Origin: Xenorhabdus sp. BG5
GTDB lineage: Bacteria > Pseudomonadota > Gammaproteobacteria > Enterobacterales > Enterobacteriaceae
Reading direction: 5' to 3'
Assembly (NCBI RefSeq): GCF_015163665.1
Contig: NZ_JADEUG010000002.1
Coordinates: forward strand, 1-64,000
Length of the DNA stretch: 64,000 nucleotides
The notes beneath the pieces are model-generated. The model made no database searches, was not told the DNA's origin, and was given only the letters and a program-made list of their open reading frames with translations. Below are positions 47,833-58,164 of this stretch, piece by piece. Each line of letters starts with the position of its first letter. Within the stretch, counting starts at the first letter, position 1. Made by a program: the position numbers and the translations under genes.

Positions 47833-48390
47833 TTGCCAACATCAGAACAGCATTTTTTAGTGATCACTGCCCTAGGTACCGATCGTCCCGGCATCGTCAA
47901 TACCATTACCCGCCTTGTCAGCACATGTGGCTGTAATATTGAAGACAGCCGTTTAGCGATGTTTGGCGAAGAATTTACTTTTATCATGTTGCTATCTGGT
48001 AGCTGGAACGCCATTACTTTGATCGAATCCACCTTGCCACAAAAAGGCGCAGAACTTGAATTACTCATAGTGATGAAACGTACCCGTTGCGGTGTTCAGA
48101 AAAAATTTCCTTCTACCATCACCGTTAAGGTGGACGTAATTGATTCGCCGGGAATTGTTGAGCGTTTTACCAGTTTGTTCACAGCCCAAGATCTTAATAT
48201 CGCGGAACTGGTATCAAAAACTCACCCAGCCGAAGGAAATCACCCTGCCCGTCTGCAAATCCAAATCATTGGTCACAACCCAGTTGATGATAATGGCACG
48301 ATATTTAAAGAAAATTTTCATCATCTATGTACAGAATTAAATGCACAAGGCAGTATTAGCGTACAAGATCATTTAAATCAAAACGATTAA
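47833..48390 (+). CDS. gcvR: Glycine cleavage system transcriptional repressor GcvR
   Basis: 185 residues with two ACT domains: LVITALGTDRPGIVNTITRLV at 9-29, and VKVDVIDSPGIVERFTSLF in the second half. GcvR binds glycine and blocks GcvA activation of the gcv operon. It initiates at TTG: AAAGGA is nine bases upstream, and the product then matches the E. coli N-terminus exactly, with no ATG available nearby. Weak initiation suits a low-abundance regulator. It is followed by bcp after 14 bp. Confidence 0.92.
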   Translation: MPTSEQHFLVITALGTDRPGIVNTITRLVSTCGCNIEDSRLAMFGEEFTFIMLLSGSWNAITLIESTLPQKGAELELLIVMKRTRCGVQKKFPSTITVKVDVIDSPGIVERFTSLFTAQDLNIAELVSKTHPAEGNHPARLQIQIIGHNPVDDNGTIFKENFHHLCTELNAQGSISVQDHLNQND

Positions 48391-48404
48391 ACGGAGAGTA
48401 AGTG

Positions 48405-48872
48405 ATGAGTCCATTGAAAGCCGGAGACAAGGCCCCACAATTCAGCCTTCCTGACCAAGATGGCGAACCCATTAATTTATCTGACTTCAAAGGTCAACGT
48501 GTTTTAGTCTATTTTTACCCCAAGGCCATGACACCAGGCTGCACAACCCAAGCATGTGGCTTACGTGATGCTATGGATGAGCTAAAAAACGCCAATGTTG
48601 AAGTCTTGGGTATCAGCCCAGATGCACCTGAAAAGCTATCCCGCTTTGTAGAAAAAGAAATGCTGAATTTCACGCTGCTTTCTGATATTGACCACCAAAT
48701 TGCCGAACAGTTTGGTGTTTGGGGAGAAAAGCAGTTCATGGGAAAAATCTATGACGGTATTCACCGCATCAGTTTTTTAATTAACCCACAAGGTGAGATT
48801 GAACACGTTTTTAATAAATTCAAAACCAGTGATCATCATCAAGTTGTGCTGGATTACCTGAAACAACATTAA
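48405..48872 (+). CDS. bcp: Thioredoxin-dependent thiol peroxidase Bcp
   Basis: A 155-residue atypical two-cysteine peroxiredoxin that reduces hydroperoxides with thioredoxin. The peroxidatic Cys46 is in YFYPKAMTPGC and the resolving Cys51 in TTQACGLRD. GVWGEKQFMGK follows, as in E. coli Bcp. The ATG at 48405 follows GGAGAG; a GTG one codon earlier is possible but less likely. It is co-transcribed with gcvR and ends in a hairpin. Confidence 0.95.
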   Translation: MSPLKAGDKAPQFSLPDQDGEPINLSDFKGQRVLVYFYPKAMTPGCTTQACGLRDAMDELKNANVEVLGISPDAPEKLSRFVEKEMLNFTLLSDIDHQIAEQFGVWGEKQFMGKIYDGIHRISFLINPQGEIEHVFNKFKTSDHHQVVLDYLKQH

Positions 48873-48884
48873 TCGTAAGTTTCT

Positions 48885-48916
48885 AAGTTGCCGTTCAATC
48901 AATAAAGCGGCAACTT
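48885..48916 (+). terminator. Hairpin after bcp
   Basis: AAGTTGCCG and CGGCAACTT pair across a 14-base loop and are followed by ATTTAGTTTT. It lies between the converging bcp and perM. Confidence 0.65.
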
Positions 48917-48935
48917 ATTTAGTTTTACTTGTATT

Positions 48936-50003
48936 TTATTGCGTCGTATCTTCCAATTTGTCTTCCGGCCAGGCATGAATAACAGCTTTGATTAATGTGG
49001 CAAGTGGAATAGCAAAGAAAACACCCCAGAACCCCCATAATCCACCAAAAATAATGACAGAAAGGATAATAGCAAGCGGATGAAGATTGACAGCTTCCGA
49101 AAATAAGATCGGCACAAGCAGGTTACCATCTAATCCCTGTACTACCAGATATGCGACAAACAGCCCCCAGAAATCAGCCCCAATCCCCCATTGAAACAGC
49201 GCCACAACAATAACTGGAATGGTAACAAGTACGGTGCCGATATAAGGAGCAAGCACAGACAAACCGACCAAAACAGCAAGCAATAGCGCATAATGCAATC
49301 CAAAGAAGGCAAATACAACATACGTGCAGATAGTCAGTATAACCATTTCGGTCACTTTACCGCGGATATAATTGGTAATCTGCTGGTTCATTTCACGCCA
49401 CACTTTCCCCGCCAAACTACGATTACGTGGCAATACTCGCCGCAATGCCGCCACTATTTGGTCTTTGTCTTTCAATAGAAAGAACACCATTAAAGGAACA
49501 AGGATCAGATAAATCGCCAGCGTCAATAATCCAATCAGAGATGCCACCGAAAACTTAAAAACGGATTCTCCCGCCAAAGAGAGTTTGCTACGCAGATTAT
49601 CAGCAACCATATCGATAATGCCGGCATCAACCAGCGCAGGATAACGGGAGGGAAAAGTAAGCGCGTACTCATTAAACCGATTAATCATATTGGGAAGATC
49701 GGAGAATAAGTTTAAACCTTGCTGCCAGACGGTTGGAGCTACAATCAAGATCATCAATGCACTGATTCCCATAAATAGGGTTAATACAATGGCAACAGAG
49801 AATGTACGGCTACATCCCAACTTGCCTAATTGTGTCGTAGGCCACTCCAACAAATAAGCCAACACAATAGCTGCAAGGACAGGTGCCAGAATTCCATTAA
49901 AAAAGTAGATGATCCCAAAACCAACCAATAAAATGACTGATAATGCAACAACTTGTGGATCAGCGAAACGTCGACGATACCATTGCATGATCATATCCAA
50001 CAT
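48936..50003 (-). CDS. perM: PerM/AI-2E family transporter
   Basis: A 355-residue inner-membrane protein with about eight hydrophobic segments, the AI-2E_transport family. The pattern VLAPYIGTVLVTIPVIVVAL, GNLLVPILFSEAVNLHPLAII and FGGLWGFWGVFFAIPLATLI is typical. E. coli PerM (YfgO) sits in the same place, divergent from bepA; its substrate is not established. It is a single gene. Confidence 0.88.
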   Translation of the reverse strand: MLDMIMQWYRRRFADPQVVALSVILLVGFGIIYFFNGILAPVLAAIVLAYLLEWPTTQLGKLGCSRTFSVAIVLTLFMGISALMILIVAPTVWQQGLNLFSDLPNMINRFNEYALTFPSRYPALVDAGIIDMVADNLRSKLSLAGESVFKFSVASLIGLLTLAIYLILVPLMVFFLLKDKDQIVAALRRVLPRNRSLAGKVWREMNQQITNYIRGKVTEMVILTICTYVVFAFFGLHYALLLAVLVGLSVLAPYIGTVLVTIPVIVVALFQWGIGADFWGLFVAYLVVQGLDGNLLVPILFSEAVNLHPLAIILSVIIFGGLWGFWGVFFAIPLATLIKAVIHAWPEDKLEDTTQ

Positions 50004-50150
50004 AAATACAACTCCTTTGTAATAATACTTAATAAGTATTTTTCACTAAAATTTATTATGATTAATGGTTTTAAGGTACTCTTTTGTTCATAAAAGTATT
50101 CATGAAATTGATAGCTAAATCGGAGCACACTATTTTATGAGAATCGCTTT

Positions 50151-51614
50151 ATGAGAAAAACACCCAGAAAATCTTTGATAACTATTTTTATCAGCCTGTT
50201 GTTATTGGGGAATCCTCCTGTACTCCCTGCATCAGCTGAAGATTCACTACCTGATATCGGCACCACAGCGGGAGCAACCCTCAGCATCAATCAGGAAATG
50301 GCTATGGGCGATTTATATATGCGCTCGATAAGGGCCCAGGCTCCTCTGATTTATGATCCACTGCTAACTCAATACATTAACCAATTAGGCCAAAAATTAG
50401 TCACTCATGCCGATTCAGTTAAAACGCCTTTCCATTTTTATCTGGTAGATAACCCCAACATTAATGCCCTCGCATTTTTCGGTGGTAATGTTGTTCTTCA
50501 CTCGGGCCTGTTTCGCTATAGCAACAATGAAAGTGAACTGGCATCTGTCATGGCTCATGAGATTTCCCATGTTACGCAGCGACATTTAGCACGATGGATA
50601 GAAGAACAAAAACGTACCAGCCCGCTAGCATGGACCAGCACATTGGGTTCTATTTTGCTTATGATAGCTAATCCACAAGCCGGCATGGCCGCACTCAGCG
50701 GCACACTGGCAGGCGTCCAACAAGGCATGATCAGTTTTACCCAATCGAATGAGCAAGAAGCTGATCGTATTGGAATGCAAACGCTCAGTCGAGCGGGATT
50801 TGATCCACATGGTATGCCTGATTTTATGCAAATATTGGTAGATCAATCTCGCTATAGTTCCAAGCTACCTGAAATGCTATATACTCACCCATTACCTGCC
50901 AGCCGTCTGGCTGACGCCCGTAATCGGGCCAATCAATATCCAACGAAAGCCATTTCAGAATCCCAGGATTTTCTGTTCGCCCGTGTCCGTATTCTAACCC
51001 TGTATTCAACTGATCAACGTCCTTACATTGATCAATGGCTAAAGAAATATAGCCAGGGAACCACCAAAGAACAGCGGGCTGCTGCCTATGGACGCGCTAT
51101 TTTGCTTTCTGAAGATAAGAAGTATGCCGAGGCCAGGGCAATACTCTCTCCATTGCTAGATAAACAACCGGATAACATTTGGTTTATTGATACAATGACT
51201 GATATTGACATCGGGCAAAAACAGCCTACCAACGCCATCGCTCGCTTGCAGGATGCACTCAAGAGACTGAAAAATAATCCGATATTGCAAATTAACCTCG
51301 CAAATGCCTATTTTATGGATAAAAAGTATTCTCAGGCATCACAACTTCTGTTTCGTTATACTTTCAATCACCCTGACGATCTTAATGGCTGGATACTGTT
51401 AAGAAAAGCGGCCGGAGCACAGGGAAAACACAATGATGAACTCGCCGCCTATGCGGAAATCATGGCATTGCAAGGTGATTTTGATTCCGCTATAGAACAA
51501 CTTAGCAAAGCCAGTGCGTTGACCAAATTGGGTAGCTATGAACAAGAGCGATATGATGCCCGTATTGATCAATTGCGCCAACTGCAACAAAGTTATAACC
51601 AATATAAAAAATGA
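50151..51614 (+). CDS. bepA: Beta-barrel assembly-enhancing protease BepA
   Basis: 487-residue periplasmic M48 metalloprotease and chaperone that helps or degrades outer-membrane proteins such as LptD. The signal peptide ends ASA near residue 29. The zinc motif HEISH is at 136-140, with NEQEADRIG giving the third ligand near 201. TPR-like repeats fill the C-terminal half (about 310-480). Divergent from perM and 12 bp upstream of yfgD, as in E. coli. Confidence 0.95.
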   Translation: MRKTPRKSLITIFISLLLLGNPPVLPASAEDSLPDIGTTAGATLSINQEMAMGDLYMRSIRAQAPLIYDPLLTQYINQLGQKLVTHADSVKTPFHFYLVDNPNINALAFFGGNVVLHSGLFRYSNNESELASVMAHEISHVTQRHLARWIEEQKRTSPLAWTSTLGSILLMIANPQAGMAALSGTLAGVQQGMISFTQSNEQEADRIGMQTLSRAGFDPHGMPDFMQILVDQSRYSSKLPEMLYTHPLPASRLADARNRANQYPTKAISESQDFLFARVRILTLYSTDQRPYIDQWLKKYSQGTTKEQRAAAYGRAILLSEDKKYAEARAILSPLLDKQPDNIWFIDTMTDIDIGQKQPTNAIARLQDALKRLKNNPILQINLANAYFMDKKYSQASQLLFRYTFNHPDDLNGWILLRKAAGAQGKHNDELAAYAEIMALQGDFDSAIEQLSKASALTKLGSYEQERYDARIDQLRQLQQSYNQYKK

Positions 51615-51626
51615 AGGATTTTTTAC

Positions 51627-51998
51627 ATGCAACATCTTGACACACGAAAAGTGACTTTTTACCACAATCCCCGCTGCTCAAAGAGCCGTGAAACTCTTAA
51701 GCTGATTGAAGAGCTCGGTATTACACCGGAAATCGTTCACTATCTTGATACTCCCCCTACAGCAGAACAGCTTGCCATACTATTGCAACAACTCGGTTTC
51801 AAAGATGCCCGCCAATTAATGCGTACTAAAGAAGATCTCTACAAGGCATTGAACCTGGACGATGCCACATTATCCCAAGATGCATTGCTCCAGGCGATGG
51901 TTGAGAATCCCAAATTGATAGAGCGCCCAATTGTTGTTGTCGATGATAAGGCTCGTTTGGGACGTCCCCCTGAACAGGTTAAAGAAATTCTGCTGTAA
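51627..51998 (+). CDS. yfgD: ArsC-family glutaredoxin-linked protein YfgD
   Basis: 123 residues, a thioredoxin-fold ArsC-type protein. FYHNPRCSKSRETL carries the redox Cys17, and IERPIVVVDDKARLGRPPE is the conserved substrate-loop region. E. coli YfgD is annotated as a putative arsenate reductase; direct evidence is limited, and no ars operon genes are nearby. AAGGAT precedes the ATG. It forms an operon with bepA and converges on hda with a shared terminator. Confidence 0.9.
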   Translation: MQHLDTRKVTFYHNPRCSKSRETLKLIEELGITPEIVHYLDTPPTAEQLAILLQQLGFKDARQLMRTKEDLYKALNLDDATLSQDALLQAMVENPKLIERPIVVVDDKARLGRPPEQVKEILL

Positions 51999-52025
51999 CT
52001 ATTTTTTAATAAAAATGTTTTCAAT

Positions 52026-52061
52026 AAAAAAGTGATAGGAAATATATTCCTGTCACTTTTT
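52026..52061. terminator. Bidirectional terminator between yfgD and hda
   Basis: AAAAAAGTGA..GGAA and TTCC..TCACTTTTTT form a stem with A/T tracts on both sides, suited to both converging transcripts. Confidence 0.85.
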
Positions 52062-52095
52062 TATTCTGATCTCATTTCCTTACTGCTTTATTCAC

Positions 52096-52803
52096 TCAAA
52101 GCTCAAGGATATCCTTAACAAACGGGATCGTTAGTTTGCGTTGTGCCACAATGGAAGCCCGATCAAGCTCATCCAACGTCCTGAACAATGTTTGCATTTC
52201 CCTATCGAGCCGCTTTAACACAAAACGCCCCACATCCTCAGGCAATTCAAAACCCCGTAATTTTGCCCGTAGTTGCAATGCCTGGATCTTCTCATCATCT
52301 GACAGAGGTTGTAATTTGTAAATTTGCCCCCAATCCAGACGAGATGCCAAATCCGGTAACGTCAGGTTAATTTGCCGTGGAGGACGATCACCTGTGATTA
52401 AAAGACAAGTTCGGCCAATTTCTACAATACGGTTGTAAAGATTGAAAATAGCCATCTCCCATTCCTGATCACCAGCAATACACTCAATATTATCAATGCA
52501 CACTAATGATAAATGTTCCATACCATCAAGGACTTCAGGGACAAAATAGGCGCGCTTATCCAGTGGTACATACCCTACAGCTTCTCCCTGTTGGGACAAT
52601 TCGGCACAGGCTGCGTGAAGCAAATGGCTCTTACCCCCGCCATCGCGGGACCAGAAATAGATATAACTGCCGTGTGACTGACTTATAGCCAATTTTATTG
52701 CAGCTAATAAGGAAATATTCTCACCTGCAAAGAAACTGGCAAAAGTTTCATCATCGGGCAAATATAATGGTAGTGAAAGCTGCGACGGTGTATTCAGAAG
52801 CAC
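52096..52803 (-). CDS. hda: DnaA regulatory inactivator Hda
   Basis: 235 residues, an AAA+ protein like the DnaA central domain without its DNA-binding part. It begins with the clamp-binding [14 protein letters not shown]. The Walker A region reads [17 protein letters not shown], and sensor segments [14 protein letters not shown] and [19 protein letters not shown] follow. With the DNA-loaded sliding clamp it stimulates ATP hydrolysis by DnaA after initiation. A uraA gene lies upstream on the same strand, as in E. coli, but 530 bp away. Confidence 0.95.
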   Translation of the reverse strand: MLLNTPSQLSLPLYLPDDETFASFFAGENISLLAAIKLAISQSHGSYIYFWSRDGGGKSHLLHAACAELSQQGEAVGYVPLDKRAYFVPEVLDGMEHLSLVCIDNIECIAGDQEWEMAIFNLYNRIVEIGRTCLLITGDRPPRQINLTLPDLASRLDWGQIYKLQPLSDDEKIQALQLRAKLRGFELPEDVGRFVLKRLDREMQTLFRTLDELDRASIVAQRKLTIPFVKDILEL

Positions 52804-53336
52804 CTCAAACAGAATGGATAACGAACAGTGCCAAGTTTACCACAAAAAGCCGCTATAAATGAAACGAATGCTTTGTTTAAAGTAGGAGATTATCATCAAA
52901 GCATATTTCCCCATAAAATGGATAGATTACGACCAGTAACAAAACCATATCCATTTCTTTCGCAAGCCAGAAATAACCTAACCTAAATGGCTTTCATAAT
53001 ACTGAGAGTATCAGATGTTGGCGTTCCTTACCCCGTAAGCGCCGCGCGGGTAAGGAATACACCTATCATTTTGAAACGTTATTTAGCGTAAAAATTATTA
53101 TATTTGACAATTCCATACTATTAATAGCCAATATTGCCAATAGTAAAAATTACTGGATTACTAAAGATGTTAATTTATCCATCTTAACTTATTTTCAATG
53201 AAGTCTAACAACAAATATTATTTGTAAAGGAAAAAATTATCGTTATAAATGACAAAGTAAAATGATAGAGAAAATAATTTTTTAAAATGGCAAGGGCTTT
53301 AGAAAAACCCTTTCCAGTAAATTTCATTAATATTTT
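52804..53336. other. Gene-free region between hda and uraA
   Basis: 533 AT-rich bases with no plausible gene. A GC-rich hairpin CCTTACCC..GGGTAAGG lies near 53024-53058 and could end uraA transcripts or be a degenerate repeat. Neither strand shows a recognised regulatory RNA. Confidence 0.4.
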
Positions 53337-54647
53337 TTACTCTACCACTTCACTCTTCTTATCATTTCTGATTGATTCCACAGAGGAGTTGATATACGGC
53401 TCTTCTGATCGGATAAAACTGATAAATTTAAAAAACAGGCTTAAACCAATCCCCACCACAGTTGCAAGCGCCATCCCCTTCAACTCTACTGCACCAATCT
53501 GAATTTTTGCTCCGCTGACACCAATAATCAAAATAATGGAAGTCAGGATCAAGTTCTGTGCCTTACTATAATCAACTTTCGAATCAATCAAAACTCGAAT
53601 ACCTGATGCACCAATCACACCATACAGTAGCAGGGAAACACCGCCCATCACTGGAATTGGGATCATTTGGATCGCTGCCGCCAATTTACCAACGCAGGAC
53701 AGCAATATTGCCATTACCGCAGCACCACCAATCACCCATGTGCTGTACACACGCGTAAGCGCCATAACACCAATATTTTCACCATAAGTCGTATTAGGTG
53801 TTGAACCAAAGAAACCCGAAATCATCGTTGAAAAACCATTGGCAAACATTGAACGATGCAAACCTGGATTTTTCAATAAATCTTTCTGTACGATATTTGC
53901 CGTTACCACCAAGTGACCTACATGCTCTGCAACCACCACCAGCGCCACGGGTAAAATTGTCATAATGGCAAACCATTCAAAACGCGGAGTATAAAATGTC
54001 GGCAATGCAAACCACGGCGCTTCGCGTACTGGGGTTAAATCTACAACTCCCATAAAAAATGACAGCGCATATCCTGCCAAAACACCAATCAGAATCGGAA
54101 TAATCGCCATAAAGCCACGGAATATCACCGATCCCAAAATAGTCACACCCAGCGTAACCATGGATATGGTCAGGTTAGTCATATTAATTTCAGTACCTGC
54201 CGCTGGACGCAATCCTGCCATATCAGCAGCAACACCTGCCAACTCCAGGCCGATCACGGCAACAATCGCGCCCATCGCTGCCGGAGGAAACATCACATTA
54301 ATCCATCCCCTTCCTGCAACTTTTACAAGCAAGCCAACTAAACAAAACAACAAACCGCAGACAATAAATCCACCTAATGCCAATTCATATCCCAAAGGCA
54401 GTAACAACAATACAGGCGAAATAAAAGCAAAGCTGGAACCTAAGTAAGCGGGGATTCTTCCTTTACAAATCACCAAATACAGTAATGTACCAATGCCATT
54501 GAACAACAAAATTGTCGCCGGATTCACTTTAAATAAAATGGGAACCAAAACGGTTGCACCAAACATGGCAAATAGATGTTGCAAACTTAAAGGAATAGTT
54601 TGTGCCAAAGGAGGTCTTTCTTCGACTCCAATTGTTCGACGAGTCAT
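53337..54647 (-). CDS. uraA: Uracil:proton symporter UraA
   Basis: 436-residue nucleobase transporter of the NCS2 family with about 14 membrane segments. It opens RPPLAQTIPLSLQHLFAMFGATVLVP. TTYGENIGVMALTRVYS and AEHVGHLVVTANIV contain the conserved residues near the substrate site. It imports uracil for salvage by Upp, encoded just upstream; a terminator between upp and uraA is expected to limit read-through. Length is close to the E. coli protein (429). Confidence 0.94.
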   Translation of the reverse strand: MTRRTIGVEERPPLAQTIPLSLQHLFAMFGATVLVPILFKVNPATILLFNGIGTLLYLVICKGRIPAYLGSSFAFISPVLLLLPLGYELALGGFIVCGLLFCLVGLLVKVAGRGWINVMFPPAAMGAIVAVIGLELAGVAADMAGLRPAAGTEINMTNLTISMVTLGVTILGSVIFRGFMAIIPILIGVLAGYALSFFMGVVDLTPVREAPWFALPTFYTPRFEWFAIMTILPVALVVVAEHVGHLVVTANIVQKDLLKNPGLHRSMFANGFSTMISGFFGSTPNTTYGENIGVMALTRVYSTWVIGGAAVMAILLSCVGKLAAAIQMIPIPVMGGVSLLLYGVIGASGIRVLIDSKVDYSKAQNLILTSIILIIGVSGAKIQIGAVELKGMALATVVGIGLSLFFKFISFIRSEEPYINSSVESIRNDKKSEVVE

Positions 54648-54682
54648 TATTGATATCCTCTTATATCATCTTGCTAGAAACC

Positions 54683-54706
54683 AAAAAAAACCGGCTTTCC
54701 AGCCGG
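54683..54706 (-). terminator. Terminator between upp and uraA
   Basis: CCGGCT-GGAA-AGCCGG followed by eight T on the minus strand. It lies between the two genes of the uracil salvage unit and probably works as an attenuator. Confidence 0.85.
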
Positions 54707-54715
54707 CTATCAATG

Positions 54716-55342
54716 TTATTTAGTGCCAAATATTTTATCACCTGCATCCCCTAAACCAGGAACGATATACCCGTGCTCATTGAGATAGTTATCAATCGAA
54801 GCGGTATACAGTTCAACATCAGGGTGAGCTTTCTCCAGTGCAGCAATCCCTTCCGGCGCGGCAACCAAAACTAATACCTTAATGACAGGGCATCCCGCTT
54901 TTTTCAGCAAATCAATGGTGGCGATCATGGAGCCACCGGTTGCCAACATGGGATCGACAACCAATGCCATGCGTTCATTAATATCGGAGACTAATTTCTG
55001 AAAATAAGGCACTGGCTCAAGTGTTTCTTCATCACGATAGACACCAACAACACTGATTCGTGCACTAGGGATATTTTCCAGTACACCATCCATCATGCCC
55101 AAGCCCGCACGCAGAATAGGTACTACCGTAATCTTTTTCCCTTTAATCTGATCTATCTCTACCGGACCACACCATCCGTCAATAATGACTTTCTCGACTT
55201 CCAAATCAGCAGTTGCTTCATATGTCAGAAGACTACCCACCTCTGAGGCCAGTTCACGGAAGCGTTTGGTGCTTATATCATGATCTCGCATCAGGCCAAG
55301 TTTATGTTTAACTAGCGGGTGTTTAACCTCAACGATCTTCAT
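54716..55342 (-). CDS. upp: Uracil phosphoribosyltransferase
   Basis: 208 residues, the same as E. coli Upp. It makes UMP from uracil and [24 protein letters not shown] opens the protein; the PRPP loop is [19 protein letters not shown], and the uracil-binding region is near the end, [16 protein letters not shown]. It is first in upp-uraA and divergent from purM. Its promoter shares an intergenic region with the PurR box. Confidence 0.96.
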   Translation of the reverse strand: MKIVEVKHPLVKHKLGLMRDHDISTKRFRELASEVGSLLTYEATADLEVEKVIIDGWCGPVEIDQIKGKKITVVPILRAGLGMMDGVLENIPSARISVVGVYRDEETLEPVPYFQKLVSDINERMALVVDPMLATGGSMIATIDLLKKAGCPVIKVLVLVAAPEGIAALEKAHPDVELYTASIDNYLNEHGYIVPGLGDAGDKIFGTK

Positions 55343-55486
55343 GGGTTTCTCCTAATAGCCGGTAGATAAAAAAATCGCGGGATTATAACGCCTTTTCCGC
55401 ATCAAACCACCACCAATCTATCAATTTTTATCACTAACGAGTTATTTTCTTCGATCCCGATCTAACAGGAAACCGATATAAAGCTA

Positions 55487-55502
55487 TCGCAAACGTTTGC
55501 TT
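55487..55502. promoter_or_regulatory. PurR box upstream of purMN
   Basis: TCGCAAACGTTTGCTT matches the purine repressor consensus ACGCAAACGTTTGCGT at 14 of 16 positions and lies 65 bp before the purM start. Confidence 0.85.
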
Positions 55503-55566
55503 AGACTGTTAGAATTGTCGCCGTTCTGTTTTATTTATAAAAATGCAACCACCTGGGAGCTACGCA

Positions 55567-56610
55567 GTGACCAACAAAACCTCTCTTAGCTATAAAGATG
55601 CTGGTGTCGATATTGATGCCGGTAATACCTTAGTCAATCGTATCAAAGGTGTCGTAAAACAGACCCGTCGCCCCGAAGTGATGGGAGGATTAGGTGGTTT
55701 CGGTGCATTATGTGCCCTGCCACAGAAATATCGTGAACCGGTATTGGTTTCCGGTACAGATGGCGTTGGAACCAAACTGCGTCTGGCCATGGACTTGAAG
55801 CGCCATGACACTATCGGCATTGATTTGGTTGCTATGTGTGTCAATGATCTGGTTGTACAAGGCGCCGAACCTCTTTTCTTCCTTGATTACTATGCTACCG
55901 GCAAACTGGATGTCGATACCGCCGCCAGTGTCATCACGGGCATCGCAGAAGGCTGCAAACAAGCAGGCTGTGCATTAGTCGGTGGTGAAACGGCAGAAAT
56001 GCCCGGCATGTATCACGGTGAAGATTATGATGTCGCGGGTTTTTGCGTTGGTGTTGTTGAAAAATCAGAAATTATTGACGGCAGTCAGGTTCAAACCGGT
56101 GATGCCCTGATTGCACTTGCATCCAGCGGACCGCATTCCAATGGTTACTCTTTGATCCGTAAAATTCTTGAGGTCAGTCAGGCAGATCCAGAGACTACCG
56201 AACTTGAAGGAAAACCACTCGCCGATCACTTACTTGCACCTACCCAAATTTACGTCAAATCTATCCTGGAGCTGATTGAAAAAGTTGATGTTCATGCGAT
56301 TGCACATCTGACTGGCGGTGGCTTCTGGGAAAATATTCCGCGTGTTCTGCCAGAAAATAGGCAGGCCAGAATCAATGCTGATAGTTGGCAATGGCCAGCG
56401 ATTTTTACCTGGTTACAGCAAGCCGGCAATGTCAGCGAGCATGAAATGTACCGCACATTTAACTGCGGAGTCGGTATGATAATCGCACTTCCTCAGTCTC
56501 AGGCAGAACAAGCCATTTCGTATCTGACCGCGTCAGGCGAAAATGCATGGCAAATCGGAACAATTGCTGAACTGCATGCCGATGAGCAACCTGTCGTTAT
56601 TACAAAATAA
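55567..56610 (+). CDS. purM: Phosphoribosylformylglycinamidine cyclo-ligase
   Basis: AIR synthetase, 347 residues. [44 protein letters not shown] and [15 protein letters not shown] are the expected active-site and PurM-fold segments. It starts at GTG (55567), eight codons into a longer open frame. GGGAG is well placed before it, and the product then begins [16 protein letters not shown] like E. coli. It is first in purMN, controlled by the PurR box. A small palindromic repeat separates it from purN. Confidence 0.96.
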   Translation: MTNKTSLSYKDAGVDIDAGNTLVNRIKGVVKQTRRPEVMGGLGGFGALCALPQKYREPVLVSGTDGVGTKLRLAMDLKRHDTIGIDLVAMCVNDLVVQGAEPLFFLDYYATGKLDVDTAASVITGIAEGCKQAGCALVGGETAEMPGMYHGEDYDVAGFCVGVVEKSEIIDGSQVQTGDALIALASSGPHSNGYSLIRKILEVSQADPETTELEGKPLADHLLAPTQIYVKSILELIEKVDVHAIAHLTGGGFWENIPRVLPENRQARINADSWQWPAIFTWLQQAGNVSEHEMYRTFNCGVGMIIALPQSQAEQAISYLTASGENAWQIGTIAELHADEQPVVITK

Positions 56611-56627
56611 ATATTTTGTCTGATTGA

Positions 56628-56662
56628 TTTCAAGCTACAGCCAATAAAGCTGTAGCTTGAAA
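56628..56662. repeat. Palindromic hairpin between purM and purN
   Basis: TTTCAAGCTACAG and CTGTAGCTTGAAA are a perfect 13-bp inverted repeat around a nine-base loop. The same TTTCAAG/CTTGAAA ends occur in the repeat inside the mntP riboswitch. There is no T-run on either strand, so a repeat or mRNA-stabilising element is likelier than a terminator. Confidence 0.7.
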
Positions 56663-56708
56663 AATGAAGCGCATATTAATCAATGAATTTCTTCAGTGAA
56701 AACCCGTT

Positions 56709-57347
56709 ATGAAAAAAATTGTCGTTTTAGTCTCCGGCAATGGCAGCAATCTTCAATCCATCATTGACGCCAGCCAGCAAAACCGAATTAATGGATATGT
56801 TGCTGCGGTTTTCAGTAATAATGCCGATGCCTATGGCCTGCAACGTGCTGAACAAGCAGATATCCCTGCCCATTTTATCAACCCGAAAGATTATGCGGAT
56901 CGTACAAATTATGATATCGCCCTACTCAAAGCCATTGATCAATACGCTCCCGATTTAGTGGTCTTAGCCGGTTACATGAGGATATTATCGCCTGAATTTG
57001 TCCAGCACTATTATGGGCGCTTGCTCAATATTCACCCTTCTCTCTTGCCCAAATATCCCGGCTTGCATACCCATCGAAAGGCCATTGAAAATGGTGATAA
57101 AGAACATGGCACGTCCGTCCATTTTGTTACTGAAGAATTAGATGGCGGCCCGATTATTTTACAAGCGAAAGTGCCCATTTTTGTGGGGGATAAAGAAACA
57201 GAAGTCATCGGGCGTGTACAAACTCAGGAACACCATATTTATCCTTTGGTCATCAGCTGGTTTTTAGATCAACGTTTGGTTATGGAAGGCAATAACGCCA
57301 TTATGGATGGCAAGGTTCTGCCGCCACAAGGTTACGCATCAGAATAA
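56709..57347 (+). CDS. purN: Phosphoribosylglycinamide formyltransferase (GART)
   Basis: 212 residues; transfers a formyl group from 10-formyl-THF to GAR. It opens KIVVLVSGNGSNLQSIIDA. The catalytic motif NIHPSLLPKYPGLHTHRKAI includes the conserved Asn-His pair, and TEELDGGPII supplies the Asp. The length matches E. coli PurN. It is in the purMN operon, 98 bp after purM with a palindromic repeat between. Confidence 0.95.
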   Translation: MKKIVVLVSGNGSNLQSIIDASQQNRINGYVAAVFSNNADAYGLQRAEQADIPAHFINPKDYADRTNYDIALLKAIDQYAPDLVVLAGYMRILSPEFVQHYYGRLLNIHPSLLPKYPGLHTHRKAIENGDKEHGTSVHFVTEELDGGPIILQAKVPIFVGDKETEVIGRVQTQEHHIYPLVISWFLDQRLVMEGNNAIMDGKVLPPQGYASE

Positions 57348-57548
57348 GTTAACCCGCTGACTTCAACTTACAGCTCTGTGTTAGCAGATTTTGTTATAAT
57401 CTTTTTTAACTGCTATATTCCAGTAACACCTTGCTGTAAGTTACTATTTTGGATTGATTTATCTGGCAATTATTATTTATTCGAACATTATTCAATATCA
57501 AATATATTTATACCCTATAGATTTCACTACAAAACACTGAGGTATCCC

Positions 57549-58112
57549 ATGTCCAGTGGTTCAGAAAATCCATCGGTAAATTTACGTCCTCTTGAACGGG
57601 AAGATCTTCCTTTTGTTCATCAAATCGATAATAACGCCAGTGTCATGCGCTACTGGTTTGAAGAGCCTTATGAAGCCTTTGTTGAATTATGCGACCTCTA
57701 TGACAAGCATATTCATGACCAAAGTGAGCGCCGTTTTATTATCGAAAGCCTGAATTCCAAAGTCGGTTTGGTGGAACTGGTCGAGATTGATTATGTCCAC
57801 CGTCGGGCAGAATTCCAGATTATCATCGCCCCGGCTTATCAAGGACAAGGTTACGCAGCGGTAGCCGTCAAACTTGTGATGGAATACGCTTTTGCTGTCT
57901 TAAATCTTTACAAGCTGTATCTGATTGTAGATAAAGAGAATGTGAAAGCAATTCATATATACAATAAATTGGGGTTCTATACTGAAGGTGAATTAATCGA
58001 TGAGTTTTTTGTCAACGGCTCTTATCATACCGCTATCAGGATGTGTACTTTCCAGCACCACTATTTCGCCAGGAAAACCCGTGAAGCCCAAATCAGCACA
58101 TCGACTCGTTAA
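57549..58112 (+). CDS. speG: Spermidine N1-acetyltransferase
   Basis: 187-residue GNAT enzyme that acetylates spermidine and spermine. The start at 57549 gives [19 protein letters not shown], and then WFEEPYEAF, which is characteristic of SpeG, followed by the acetyl-CoA motif [19 protein letters not shown] near 110-128. [19 protein letters not shown] ends the domain. The frame is open 57 codons further upstream, but that part is AT-rich and not protein-like. It is a single gene between purN and ppk. Confidence 0.93.
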   Translation: MSSGSENPSVNLRPLEREDLPFVHQIDNNASVMRYWFEEPYEAFVELCDLYDKHIHDQSERRFIIESLNSKVGLVELVEIDYVHRRAEFQIIIAPAYQGQGYAAVAVKLVMEYAFAVLNLYKLYLIVDKENVKAIHIYNKLGFYTEGELIDEFFVNGSYHTAIRMCTFQHHYFARKTREAQISTSTR

Positions 58113-58164
58113 ACGCCCACCATTACACTAAGTGGAAAACCCAATGGAGTAGAAAGGAGTAGTC

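Noticed and set aside
53024-53058. Hairpin before uraA as a regulatory RNA
   Set aside because: The stem is short and lacks a T-run or conserved flanks; not enough to call a gene.
57378-57548. Longer N-terminus for speG
   Set aside because: AT-rich and unlike any acetyltransferase; the ATG at 57549 gives the family length.
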